NCBI RefSeq assembly: GCF_002814095.1
Contig: NZ_CP021913.1
Span: 2,576,001-2,640,000, forward strand
Reading direction: 5' to 3'
Source of the DNA: Sagittula sp. P11
Lineage (GTDB): Bacteria; Pseudomonadota; Alphaproteobacteria; Rhodobacterales; Rhodobacteraceae
DNA length: 64,000 nucleotides
Shown here piece by piece: positions 17,218 to 25,294 of this stretch; the first letter of the stretch is position 1, and every line of letters starts with the position of its first letter. The position numbers and the translations under genes are program-made. The notes beneath the pieces are model-generated. The model did not search any database. It was not told where the DNA came from and saw only the letters and a list, made by a program, of their open reading frames with translations.

Positions 17218-17349
17218 TTACCGGAGAAGCGAGAGAACCAGGATCAGCGCCGCGACGGCGAGACCGATGCGCAGGCGATGGGCGAAGGCCTGCCGAGGGT
17301 CGGCAGGGTCGCAGCGGAGGGAGCGCGCAAAGCGGAGAAGGTCATTCAT
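17218..17349 (-). CDS. Small membrane protein of the lysis cassette
   Basis: A 43-residue frame between holin and lysozyme; the ATG overlaps the holin stop and its TAA is four bases before the lysozyme ATG. It has a basic N-terminal half and one C-terminal hydrophobic helix (IGLAVAALILVLSLL). It could be a lysis regulator or spanin-like peptide. The position and tight packing support it; function is unknown. Confidence 0.6.
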   Translation of the reverse strand: MNDLLRFARSLRCDPADPRQAFAHRLRIGLAVAALILVLSLLR

Positions 17350-17692
17350 CGCCGCCGCCTTCGTTGGCGCGGCGCAGGCGGGCGAGCAGCATCTCGATGA
17401 AGGCCGGACCGAAGACGCCGACGAGATAGGCGGCCGAGCCCGCCGCCCCGCCCGCTGGGATAGCTTCGGGCGGCAGGCTGAGCCAGGCGGTGATCACGGC
17501 CATGGAGAGGCTGCCCATCCCGGCCGCGATCAGCCCGCCTAAGAGGATGTGCCGGAGTGCGTCGCGGAGGCGCATCTTGGTGGTCAGCGCGTTCGTCGCG
17601 CCGCCGAGCGCGCCCCATGCGGCGAGGATCACGGCCGTCGAGGCCGCGAGCTCGCGCAGCACGGCCGCAACGAAGCTGCCGGTGTCGTTCAT
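17342..17692 (-). CDS. Putative phage holin
   Basis: A 116-residue protein with about three hydrophobic segments (AVILAAWGALGGATNAL, ILLGGLIAAGMGSLSMAVITAWL, AYLVGVFGPAFIEMLL) and a charged C-terminus (RLRRANEGGGDE), which is the look of an inner-membrane holin. It starts inside the stop of the DUF2460 gene and lies directly upstream of the lysozyme. The precise holin class cannot be told. Confidence 0.75.
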   Translation of the reverse strand: MNDTGSFVAAVLRELAASTAVILAAWGALGGATNALTTKMRLRDALRHILLGGLIAAGMGSLSMAVITAWLSLPPEAIPAGGAAGSAAYLVGVFGPAFIEMLLARLRRANEGGGDE

Positions 17693-18315
17693 CGCCAGAT
17701 CTCCAGCAGCGGAATGGAGGTGATCGAGCCGAGTCGCTCGAGGTCGAGCGTCACGTCGAGCACATCGGTGTCGAAGCGGACCGGCACGTCGAACTCGAAG
17801 CCCGCGGTGATCGCGACGCCAACGCCCGGCGCGCCGCTGAAGGTGACGACGCCAGTGGCGGTGTCGACGGACCAGCCGGAGGGCTGCTCGACCCCGGCGA
17901 GCGCGATGCGCACGGTTCCGGTCACCGGCTTGGCGATCGCCCGCGTCCAGGATTGCGCACCGGAGGCGTAGCGCTTCACCAGCTGGAAAGCGGTCGTCGC
18001 GCCGTCGCCGGTGCCGATGACCTGATCGGGGGGCGACGGCGTGCCCGAAGGCAGGCAGGACTTGTGGTCGGCCCAGTCCTTGAAGCGGAAGCCATGGAGA
18101 CGACCGTTGCGCGCCTCGAAGAAGGCGACCACCGCCGCCAGATCGTCAGCGCGGCGGATGCCGTAGGCGACGTCGTAGCGGCGGCGCGAGTTGGCCCAGC
18201 TCGCATTGCGCTCCTCGTCGCCCGAGGCGAGCTCGACGATCTGGGTGCGCCGTTCCGGCCCGCCCCGCGCGCCGCGGCTGATGTTGTCGGGAAACCGGAC
18301 CTCGTGAAACGCCAT
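17689..18315 (-). CDS. Distal tail protein of the DUF2460 family (GTA gp12-like)
   Basis: A 208-residue protein starting MAFHEVRFPDNIS, with GGPERRTQIVELASG and RRYDVAYGIR typical of the DUF2460/TIGR02217 family found after the tape-measure gene in rhodobacterial phages and gene transfer agents, where it forms part of the tail tip. The ATG at 18315 has GGGAGAAAC upstream; a longer open frame to 18687 is not used. In relatives, DUF2163, a cell-wall peptidase and a large tip protein follow; none is present here. Confidence 0.85.
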   Translation of the reverse strand: MAFHEVRFPDNISRGARGGPERRTQIVELASGDEERNASWANSRRRYDVAYGIRRADDLAAVVAFFEARNGRLHGFRFKDWADHKSCLPSGTPSPPDQVIGTGDGATTAFQLVKRYASGAQSWTRAIAKPVTGTVRIALAGVEQPSGWSVDTATGVVTFSGAPGVGVAITAGFEFDVPVRFDTDVLDVTLDLERLGSITSIPLLEIWR

Positions 18316-18376
18316 CAAGTTTCTCCCTCGTTCGTGCTCTGGCCCCCGCAACCGGTTCCCACTTGCGGGGTCGCAC

Positions 18377-20794
18377 TCACATGCCCCTCCGCCCGAGCGA
18401 GACCGCACGGGCGATGTCGGCCGCGACCTGCGTCCGCGATTGACGGAAGCTCTCGGCATCGCGCGCCATGATCGTGACGTTGACCCCGCCGCCCGCGCCG
18501 TAGCTCTGGGCCTCCCGCCGCGACAGCACCCGCTCGCCGCGCTGCAGGATCGCAGGCACCTCGTCGTGGCGAAGTCCTGCCATGCCACCGCCATGCATTC
18601 GGGGGGCAGCGACGAAGGCCATGGCCGGGACCATGCGCGAGGGCCCGGCCGATCCGACCATCCCACCTGCGTGCAGGACGTTGGCAAAGATACCGCCCGC
18701 CCCGGAGAACACGCCGGAGAGCGCGTTGGCGATCGGCCCGAGGATGAACCGCCGCGCCGCCAGCTGGGCGAGATCGGCCAGGAGCGACGTGACCAGGTCG
18801 CGGAAGTTCAGCTTGCCGGTCCGCACGAACTGGCCGACCGCGTTCTCGGCCGACTGGAAGGCGCCGACGAGGCTCTGGCCGATTTCGCCACCGATCTCGC
18901 GCGCCTTGCTGGCGTAGTGCGAAAGCGCGGCGGTGACGGCCTGCCAGCCAGTGACGGCTGTCTCGACATTGGGTTCCGCTGCCGCGGCAGCAGCTCCGGC
19001 CGCCGCACCGGCACCAGTCGCAGCCCGTCCCGCATCGCCGAGCGCCGTCTCCAGCCGCTCGGCCGCGCCGGTAGCCTCGGTCAGCGCATCGTCTCCGTCC
19101 TCATCGGTGCCGCGCACCGCATCGCGCAGGGCCTGCCAGCTTTCGAGCGGGGCGCGGGCCCCTTCGGCCAGATCGCGCGCGGCGCCCCTATAGAAGTTGG
19201 CGGACTCGAGCGCCCGGTTCGCCGCGTCGGTCAGACCGAGATCGGGTGCGGTGAGCGGGTTGTCGTCGAAAGCCCGGTCGAACGCCGCCTGCGCCGCTGT
19301 CGTGGCAGCGCTGGCCGCACCCTCGAAACGGTTCTCGATCTCGCCGAGGTCGAGGTCCGGCACCAGCGAGATGCGCCGTTCGGAGCCGAGCGCTTCGAGC
19401 CCCTGGTTGATGCCGCCGATGAAGCCATTGATGCGCGAGACCACGCCGTTCAGCATAGCCTCGACGCCGTCGACCAGGCTGTTGGCCGCCTGGAACGCCA
19501 GATCACCGATGGCGGCAGGCAGCAGGCCCCAGATCGCCTTGATCGCCTCGTAGGCGCCCTCGAACGTGTTCGCGGCGGTGTTGCCGAATCCGACGACACT
19601 CTCGATGGCGCTCTGCATGCCCGACGCGGCGTCGGCCTTCAGGTCGAAGAACATCGCCGTGGCGGCCGCGCCCGCCGCAGCGGCGCCCATCCTGATCCGC
19701 TCCCAGACCTCGACCGCGAGGTCCTTCAGGAGCGACATCGCCTCGCTGAAGCCACCCGCACCCGAGACGAGACGGGTAAACTGGTAGACGAGCTCGCCCG
19801 CGCCGACGATCAGCGCGCCGATGCCCGTGCGGATCAGCGCCCCGCGCAGGACGACCAGCGCCGTGGCGAGACCACGGACGGAGAGCGCCGCAGCGGCCAT
19901 GCCGGCGACCCAACGACCGGCGAGGAAGGCCGCGAAGGTGGCGGCATAGGTGGTCAGGCGGCCGATGTTGTCGAAGAGACCGCGAATGGCGATGCCGAGC
20001 GGACCGGTCCGACTGGCCACCGCCGCCATGGCGTTGGCGACCGCTTCCAGCGCAGGCGCCGCTGCGACGGCCAGCTGGTTCGACAGCCCGCGCCAGATCA
20101 GCCCGAGCCGGGAGATCGCATCGTTCGTCCGCTCGATCTGGTCGGCATCCTGCTCCGAGACGACGACCCCGAAGGCAAGCACGTCCTCCGTCGCCTGGCG
20201 CAGCGTCGCCGTGTCGATCCGGCTCATCGCGATGGAGCCCTCCTCGCCGAAGAGCTGCCCCGCCACGGCGGCGCGTTCTGCGGCGGGCACGAAGCTCTCG
20301 ATGGCGGCGTTGATCGCACCCACACGCTGGTCCAGCGGCAGCGCGATCAGGTCTGTCGCAGAAAGCCCGAGGCGATCCAGCGCATCGGCGGCAGGGCCAG
20401 TCCCGGCGGCGGCCTGGCTGAGACGGCGCGTCAGGTCCTTGGTCGCCTGCTCGATGCCGGACATCGACACGCCCGCCAGTTCGCCCGCGCGCTCGAGCGT
20501 CTGGATCGAGGCGACGGTAGTCCCGAGGGACTGCGCCAGCTTCGCCTGCGCGTCGACGGTCTGCAGACCGGACCGGATCATCGCGACGCCAGCAGCAGCA
20601 GCGGCTGCCACGGCGGCGGCGGCAGCCACAGCGACGCGGCGAGAAAACGCTGCCAGCCGAGTGTTCGCCGCTTCCATCTCGCGGCTCAGCCGTCCGAAGC
20701 CGCGCGACCCGGCCTCGCCGACACCTTCCAGCTCGGCGCGCACCTGCCGTCCGCCCACGGCCGCGAGGCGGACGCTAACCCGTTTTTCCGCCAT
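18377..20794 (-). CDS. Phage tail tape-measure protein
   Basis: An 805-residue protein that sets tail length and helps DNA ejection. It begins with basic residues and an alanine-rich coiled region (VAVAAAAAVAAAAAAGVAMI near residue 55), contains hydrophobic segments around 290-340, and ends with a glycine-rich tail with KLNFRDLVTSLLADLAQLAARRFI, the usual C-terminal motif of lambda-type tape measures. Its start overlaps the end of the frameshifted GT frame by 20 bases. Confidence 0.92.
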   Translation of the reverse strand: MAEKRVSVRLAAVGGRQVRAELEGVGEAGSRGFGRLSREMEAANTRLAAFSRRVAVAAAAAVAAAAAAGVAMIRSGLQTVDAQAKLAQSLGTTVASIQTLERAGELAGVSMSGIEQATKDLTRRLSQAAAGTGPAADALDRLGLSATDLIALPLDQRVGAINAAIESFVPAAERAAVAGQLFGEEGSIAMSRIDTATLRQATEDVLAFGVVVSEQDADQIERTNDAISRLGLIWRGLSNQLAVAAAPALEAVANAMAAVASRTGPLGIAIRGLFDNIGRLTTYAATFAAFLAGRWVAGMAAAALSVRGLATALVVLRGALIRTGIGALIVGAGELVYQFTRLVSGAGGFSEAMSLLKDLAVEVWERIRMGAAAAGAAATAMFFDLKADAASGMQSAIESVVGFGNTAANTFEGAYEAIKAIWGLLPAAIGDLAFQAANSLVDGVEAMLNGVVSRINGFIGGINQGLEALGSERRISLVPDLDLGEIENRFEGAASAATTAAQAAFDRAFDDNPLTAPDLGLTDAANRALESANFYRGAARDLAEGARAPLESWQALRDAVRGTDEDGDDALTEATGAAERLETALGDAGRAATGAGAAAGAAAAAAEPNVETAVTGWQAVTAALSHYASKAREIGGEIGQSLVGAFQSAENAVGQFVRTGKLNFRDLVTSLLADLAQLAARRFILGPIANALSGVFSGAGGIFANVLHAGGMVGSAGPSRMVPAMAFVAAPRMHGGGMAGLRHDEVPAILQRGERVLSRREAQSYGAGGGVNVTIMARDAESFRQSRTQVAADIARAVSLGRRGM

Positions 20795-21451
20795 GGGAGT
20801 GATCCATCTGTACGTTGAGTTTGGCGACCATCACCGCCTCGATGACGGGCAGCACTTCGGCCGTGACGAGCGGCGGCACGCCGAGCGCGTCACCGAGCGC
20901 CAGCGCCGCCGAGATGTCCCAGCCGATCACCGCGCCAGGCAGCACGCGCAGCTGGCCACCGAGGCGGCCGACGAGATCCCAGACCTGCCAGCCTTCATGC
21001 GTCAGGGGCCGGTTCAGCCGCGCCGGGCAGTCCGGGCAGGCCTGCGCGCAGGCTTCGCAATAGCGCTCGCCCCCGCCGAAGGACCATTCGGCGAGAGCGC
21101 GGAGGCGTTTTTTTCCTGTTCCAGCAGCAGGCCCTTGGAGACGTAGGTCAGCTGGAACGCCTCGAAGATCGGCCAGATGTCGAGCAGCGCGTCGACGGAC
21201 TCGTGGCTCGGATCGAGCGCGTTGCCGTCGGCATCGCCGATGCCCTCCCACGCGAGCACCGCCCGCCGCGCCAGCGCCTTGGCGAAGGCAACGGCGCGTT
21301 CCTCGTCGGAAGCCTTCTCAGGCACCGCCTCGACGGCCGGATCGCTGCGTGTCGCCACCATCAGCGCGGTGGTCAGCGGTCGCAGCTGCACCCGCACGCC
21401 GGGGGCGAGGTCGTGCCAGCGGGGCGCGTTGGTCAGGTCGAGCGTCAGCAT
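20775..21451 (-). CDS. Tail assembly chaperone GT (made by -1 frameshift)
   Basis: Ribosomes that slip at A AAA AAC leave the G frame after Asn and continue with RLRALAEWSFGGG to a TAG at 20775, giving about 225 residues. The T part carries a C-x2-C-x3-C-x2-C cluster (YCEACAQACPDC) that may bind zinc. By analogy with lambda, G and GT coat the tape measure and recruit tail-tube subunits. Confidence 0.75.
21014..21451 (-). CDS. Tail assembly chaperone G
   Basis: A 145-residue non-frameshifted product (MLTLDLTNAPRWHDLAPGV...). The ATG at 21451 lies two bases after the tail-tube stop. Its position between tail tube and tape measure, with a slippery site near the end, is the hallmark of the lambda G gene. 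Confidence 0.8.
   Translation of the reverse strand: MLTLDLTNAPRWHDLAPGVRVQLRPLTTALMVATRSDPAVEAVPEKASDEERAVAFAKALARRAVLAWEGIGDADGNALDPSHESVDALLDIWPIFEAFQLTYVSKGLLLEQEKNASALSPNGPSAGASAIAKPARRPARTARRG
21107..21113 (-). other. -1 frameshift heptamer A AAA AAC in the tail chaperone gene
   Basis: The minus strand reads GAA AAA AAC in frame G within a run of seven A. A one-base slip joins frame G to the downstream T frame. Such heptamers at this position are conserved in function across long-tailed phages. Confidence 0.8.
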
Positions 21452-21453
21452 CC

Positions 21454-22395
21454 TCAATACACCTCTATGTCATTGATCAGGGTGGCGGTGCACATCCGGC
21501 CGACCACGCTGTCACGCGCCGCCTGCCAGTCGAACGTCGCCTGCACGCCCTGCGGCCCGGAGATCTCGATGCGAGGGCGCGGCAGGTAGACGGCGTGCAC
21601 GGTGAAGGTGAAGCTCTCGCCGGAGGGCAGGACGTAGGCGAATTCCATCTCGCAGGCCTCGCCGTTGATCGCCTGCGTCACCAGCGTCTGATCGGCGAAG
21701 CGGACCTCGATCCGGCCCGTCAGCGTGGCGATGGACGGGTCGGCGCCGTCGATGCGGCCGTCCGAGCGGATGGTCTCGATCCGGTCGAGGTTGTTGGCAT
21801 AGGTGATCTCGGCCGAGACGACGTTGCCGAGCGCCGTGCCATTGCGCGTGATCGCCCCGTTGAAATGGCCGAAGCGCTTGAGCTCGAGCGCAGCGGGCGT
21901 TCCAGCGCTGGTCGTCGTGCCCACCGTCTCGCCCTGCGCCACCAGCCGCGCAGTCGCGGTCAGCAGCCCCGATCGCTGCATCTGCCAGGTGATCTGGTCG
22001 AGCACGCAGCCGGAATACATCGCGTAACGTGGCACCTCGGGCATGCCGGTCTCGATCGACATGCTGGGCAGCGTCCAGGACCCCGACTGGAACTCGTGGC
22101 TGTACGGGGCCTCGACGCCCGTGGTCGTGGGCGCGCCGAAGGCCGCCTTCAGCCAGAAGCCGAATGCCTCGGCGTCGAGCGGCACCACTATGTCGCCGTC
22201 TGCCGTCACCGCGTCCTTGATCGGCGCCAGCGGATCGCGACCATAGCCCAGAAGCTCCGAGTTCAGCAGCGGCTGTTCCGCCCCCAGCGAGGTGCTGGCG
22301 AAGGGCATGCGGGTGAAGCCGCTCGCGGGCGGCGTTCCATAGGTCGTCTCGAATGCAAGCGCCATCAGCGCCCGCGCCCCCTGGGCTCGTGCCAT
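21454..22395 (-). CDS. Phage tail tube (major tail) protein
   Basis: A 313-residue protein (MARAQGARALMALAFETTYGTPP...) of the phage tail tube 2 type, with LNSELLGYGRDPLAPIKDAV and an even beta-rich composition. It polymerises into the siphovirus tail tube. It lies between the tail-terminator-like gene and the G/GT chaperone, as expected. Confidence 0.85.
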   Translation of the reverse strand: MARAQGARALMALAFETTYGTPPASGFTRMPFASTSLGAEQPLLNSELLGYGRDPLAPIKDAVTADGDIVVPLDAEAFGFWLKAAFGAPTTTGVEAPYSHEFQSGSWTLPSMSIETGMPEVPRYAMYSGCVLDQITWQMQRSGLLTATARLVAQGETVGTTTSAGTPAALELKRFGHFNGAITRNGTALGNVVSAEITYANNLDRIETIRSDGRIDGADPSIATLTGRIEVRFADQTLVTQAINGEACEMEFAYVLPSGESFTFTVHAVYLPRPRIEISGPQGVQATFDWQAARDSVVGRMCTATLINDIEVY

Positions 22396-22419
22396 GGTGT
22401 TCTCCTCGGGTTGTCGGGG

Positions 22420-22839
22420 TCAGGCCAGCGGGTCGGCCGTGGAATAGTGCAGGACGACCGGGATCACGGCGGCCTTCAGGCTGGCCGCGCCCTCGACCGG
22501 TAGATCGACCGGCCGCGGTGCTTCCGCCTCGACCCAGTCGCAGAGCCCGCCCAGCGTTCGATCCGCGGCGAGTACCGTACCGATGCTGGCGGTCAGCGTG
22601 TCGAAGGCGGCATCACGCGCTGCGCCCTGGACGACGGCCTCGATCTCGGCGCGGTGCTGGTAGTGGTAGCGCAGGGGCGACAGCGTCACCTCCGGCTCCC
22701 CCGGCTCACCGTCGCGCAGGATCAGCAGTCCCTCGGCCGGGACGCGCTCGGGCAGCACCTCGCCGCGGAGCGCGGTGGCAACAAGCATCGAGAGCCGCCC
22801 GTGCAGCGCGGCGAGGATGGTTTCGCGAGAAGTGGACAT
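22420..22839 (-). CDS. Tail completion/terminator-like protein
   Basis: A 139-residue protein (MSTSRETILAALHGRL...LRYHYQHRAEIEAVVQG). Length and position immediately before the tail-tube gene fit a minor tail protein of the lambda gpU group; such proteins are often mis-annotated as acyl-CoA transferases in this phage group. Assignment is by context more than by motif. Confidence 0.6.
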   Translation of the reverse strand: MSTSRETILAALHGRLSMLVATALRGEVLPERVPAEGLLILRDGEPGEPEVTLSPLRYHYQHRAEIEAVVQGAARDAAFDTLTASIGTVLAADRTLGGLCDWVEAEAPRPVDLPVEGAASLKAAVIPVVLHYSTADPLA

Positions 22840-22930
22840 ACTGCGCGCTCTTCCAAGGTTGTCGAAGCCGTGCCCAGCGGTCTTCTGGTTCCAGTTCGTC
22901 GATCACGTAGACGGATACTTGAAATCGAGT

Positions 22931-22945
22931 CTTACAACATGTAAG
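22931..22945. promoter_or_regulatory. Candidate autoregulatory operator of the PadR gene
   Basis: CTTACA-ACA-TGTAAG is a perfect 6-3-6 palindrome ending five bases before the PadR start codon. A TTGAAA at 22919-22924 with TAAGTT 17 bases on could be a promoter that the site would occlude. Confidence 0.55.
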
Positions 22946-22949
22946 TTAC

Positions 22950-23291
22950 ATGGAGCCGAACAAAAATGTGAGCTACAAGATGGACTTCCCACGCCTCTCC
23001 GAGAAAGAATATCTCATTTTGGACCAACTGCGCGCTGGGGGTGAGCGCTATGGTCTTGAGATGGTCACCGAGAGTGGGGGCGCACTCAGACGCGGAACCA
23101 TCTATGTGACTTTGGGGCGCATGGTCGAAAAAGGCTATCTAAGTTCAAGGCGAGAAAGTTCGCCTAAGGACCCCGGGATGCCTCGGCGGCTGTACATGAT
23201 AACCGGTGAAGGACAGCGTGCGCTGCGCGTTGCAGATGCGGCAATGTTGGCGGCGAAGTCAGGCCAATTCGGAGGGCCGGGCTATGCGTAA
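22950..23291 (+). CDS. PadR-like winged-helix transcriptional regulator
   Basis: A 113-residue protein with the PadR signature: LSEKEYLILDQLRAGGERYG, RRGTIYVTLGRMVEKGYLSSR and RRLYMITGEGQRAL. It is transcribed against the surrounding late operon and its DNA is visibly less GC-rich than its neighbours. Its stop overlaps the start of a second gene, so the two form one unit. PadR proteins usually repress a linked membrane or efflux gene; here the partner is unknown. An alternative start is the ATG at 22980. Confidence 0.8.
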   Translation: MEPNKNVSYKMDFPRLSEKEYLILDQLRAGGERYGLEMVTESGGALRRGTIYVTLGRMVEKGYLSSRRESSPKDPGMPRRLYMITGEGQRALRVADAAMLAAKSGQFGGPGYA

Positions 23292-23868
23292 AAGAATGAA
23301 ACTGCATCTGTCCCCAAAACAACTCTCTAGGCTCAAAGGAATCTCTGAGCTTACAAAAGCTGATCTGCGTGGCGCAGATCTTAGTGACGTCGACTTGCAG
23401 GGGATTGAAATTGACTCCTCTCATTTCAATTTTGACCACGGTTTGACCGAAAACACCGCTCGGGAAGAGATTGAAGGTAGTAGTTACCCAACCGATCAGA
23501 TGAGGCAAATCGTGTCCCGCATCGATCGTATGCTGCGGCTCGTGAAGGGCGTGGACGGCTTGATGTCGATTGTTGCCATTCTGGAAGGCAAATCAGAGAA
23601 ACGTCGAGCGCGAGTGCATATGCCGCCGGGCACATTTGCTCGTAGTCTGCTCTCCTTCGTGTTTTCTAAGAAGGCCTTTGAGACCGTCTTTGCGCAGGCA
23701 ATCGTCGACATGCGCGACGAACACACGGAAGCCCTTGCACGAAGCCAGACATGGAAGGCCAAATGGATCGTCATCAGAGATCACATGAACTTGAGCCTCA
23801 CCGTTGCGTTCTACGTAGCAACGAGCTTGGGCAAGAAGGTGATCGGAATCTGGAAGATGATACCTTGA
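23284..23868 (+). CDS. Unknown protein co-transcribed with PadR
   Basis: A 194-residue protein I do not recognise. It starts within the PadR stop (ATGCGTAA). The first third contains LTKADLRGADLSDVDLQGIE, a pentapeptide-repeat-like stretch (A(D/N)Lxx pattern); residues ~85-110 are mildly hydrophobic (LVKGVDGLMSIVAILEG), and a C-terminal hydrophobic segment LSLTVAFYVATSLGKKVIGIW could be membrane-associated. Codon use is AT-richer than that of flanking genes. The pair looks like lysogenic-conversion cargo inserted into the tail operon. Confidence 0.65.
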   Translation: MRKRMKLHLSPKQLSRLKGISELTKADLRGADLSDVDLQGIEIDSSHFNFDHGLTENTAREEIEGSSYPTDQMRQIVSRIDRMLRLVKGVDGLMSIVAILEGKSEKRRARVHMPPGTFARSLLSFVFSKKAFETVFAQAIVDMRDEHTEALARSQTWKAKWIVIRDHMNLSLTVAFYVATSLGKKVIGIWKMIP

Positions 23869-23938
23869 ACTAGGGCTCCGTCGGCAAGACCGACGTCAAC
23901 GTAAGAGCAGGCTTCTGGGCAGGATACAGCTACCAGAG

Positions 23939-24568
23939 CTACCGGACCAGCACCCAGTTCGCGACGATCAACCCCGGCACCCTGTCGTGCGCCCGCTCGG
24001 CGTCACGGACCAGATCGAGCCGCTTCGGCAGCTTGACCTGCGGGACCAGCAAGAAGATCGGCGCGGTGACCTGGTTGCGGCCAGTCTTAGAGCGCGACGC
24101 CACCGCCTGACCGCGGATGTTGATCCGGGCCCCGTCGGCAACGAGCAGGCTTGGGCCGCGCCGGCGATAGACGAACCGCAGACGCAGCCCGCGGCGGCGT
24201 TCCCATTCGCCGGGGGTGAGCTTGGCGCCTCGCAGGCCTCGCCCGGCGGCCTCGGTCGGGATCGCGAGCCAGAAGCCGTCCTTCGAGCGGATCAGCGGGC
24301 CGGTGTCGTGTGCGCCGACGATGACCGGGGCCTTCGACCAGACCAGTGCGGCGGCGTTCAGGCTCTCGCCGGCCTTCGGGTAGGCCTGGCTGCGGATCGA
24401 GTTCGCCAGCCGCCGGCCCAGCCCCGCGCCGGTGATCTGCCCGCGCCATGCTGTCTTCAGCCCGGTCCCGGCCTCGCGCATGGCAGCGGTGACCGCCTTC
24501 TCGCCGGCCTTCACCTCGGCGGCCATGGCGGCGACCAGGTCGGGCGTGATGTCGAGCTTCACCTTCAC
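23939..24568 (-). CDS. Phage structural protein, DUF6441-like
   Basis: A 209-residue basic protein (MKVKLDITPDLVAAMAAEVKAGEKAVTAAMREAGTGLK...). The N-terminal helical part followed by SIRSQAYP resembles HK97 gp10/DUF6441 head-tail or tail-completion proteins. Its ATG overlaps the stop of the preceding FII-like gene. Confidence 0.6.
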   Translation of the reverse strand: MKVKLDITPDLVAAMAAEVKAGEKAVTAAMREAGTGLKTAWRGQITGAGLGRRLANSIRSQAYPKAGESLNAAALVWSKAPVIVGAHDTGPLIRSKDGFWLAIPTEAAGRGLRGAKLTPGEWERRRGLRLRFVYRRRGPSLLVADGARINIRGQAVASRSKTGRNQVTAPIFLLVPQVKLPKRLDLVRDAERAHDRVPGLIVANWVLVR

Positions 24569-24876
24569 GCGGGCCTCAGATCCACAGTCCAGACGAGCCG
24601 CTCGCGGTCGCGAACAGGCTCGCCCTTGATCAGGAAGGCCTCGCCGTCGATCTCGATGCGGTCGCCGGGGCGCGGGCTCCCCACCTCGGCGAGGCGCAGA
24701 TCCAGCCGAGTGGTTTCCGACCAGATGCGTGCCTCGCTGAAGCCGGTCACGTCGTCCGGCCGGCGCAGGATCGCCCGGACCAGCGACGGCGCGCCGCCCT
24801 CAGCCGTGTAGACGACATCGCGCGCGAGATGTGCATCCGCGAAGAGTGCGTCGAGGGCGGCGGCGAAGGCGGTCAT
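24565..24876 (-). CDS. Head-tail joining protein, lambda FII-like
   Basis: A 103-residue protein (MTAFAAALDALFADAHLARDVVYT) whose second half, DLRLAEVGSPRPGDRIEIDGEAFLIKG, is the beta-barrel motif of the FII attachment family. It seals the connector for tail joining. The start is placed at ATG 24876, overlapping the DUF2190 stop; the frame is open further upstream. Confidence 0.7.
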   Translation of the reverse strand: MTAFAAALDALFADAHLARDVVYTAEGGAPSLVRAILRRPDDVTGFSEARIWSETTRLDLRLAEVGSPRPGDRIEIDGEAFLIKGEPVRDRERLVWTVDLRPA

Positions 24877-25211
24877 CAGAAGGCCGCGTTCAACCGCACC
24901 CGGCCGATGGTGTCGCCGGCCCCGCCCGCCACGGCCTCGACGGCGACGCCGATGAGGGTGTTGTCGGTCGCGACCGTGGTGCAGCGCTTGTTGGTGTCGT
25001 CCCAATAGATCTTGGCGCCGACGGTCCAGGCCTGCGAGCCGATCTTGGTGAGATCGAAGACGCCGGTGAGCGCCGCCTCGACCGTCGCGCCGCTGGCGGC
25101 ATCGCCGGCGGCCACGCCGAAGATGGCACCGACGAGCAGGCCGTCGCCGGAGGTCACGGCGTAGGGCGCGGTCAGGGTGAGGGTGGAGCCGGGTTGGACG
25201 TAGTTCTTCAT
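24876..25211 (-). CDS. DUF2190 capsid decoration-like protein
   Basis: A 111-residue protein beginning MKNYVQPGSTLTLTAPYAVTSGDGLLVG, a clear DUF2190 pattern. Members sit next to the major capsid gene and are thought to stabilise or decorate the head; some carry the misleading label recombinase. The start is ATG 25211, after a GGATCC-rich leader. Confidence 0.8.
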   Translation of the reverse strand: MKNYVQPGSTLTLTAPYAVTSGDGLLVGAIFGVAAGDAASGATVEAALTGVFDLTKIGSQAWTVGAKIYWDDTNKRCTTVATDNTLIGVAVEAVAGGAGDTIGRVRLNAAF

Positions 25212-25294
25212 TGCGGGATCCTTTCGCGGAACGACGACGGGCGGCGAAAGGACCGCCCGCGCATCAGGCATCAGGGTTCAGGAGATTGCCTGGC

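Noticed and set aside
24565-25005. Longer 146-codon version of the FII-like gene
   Set aside because: The first 43 codons are an Arg/His/Gly-rich out-of-frame reading of the DUF2190 gene; the ATG at 24876 overlaps the DUF2190 stop and is the sensible start.
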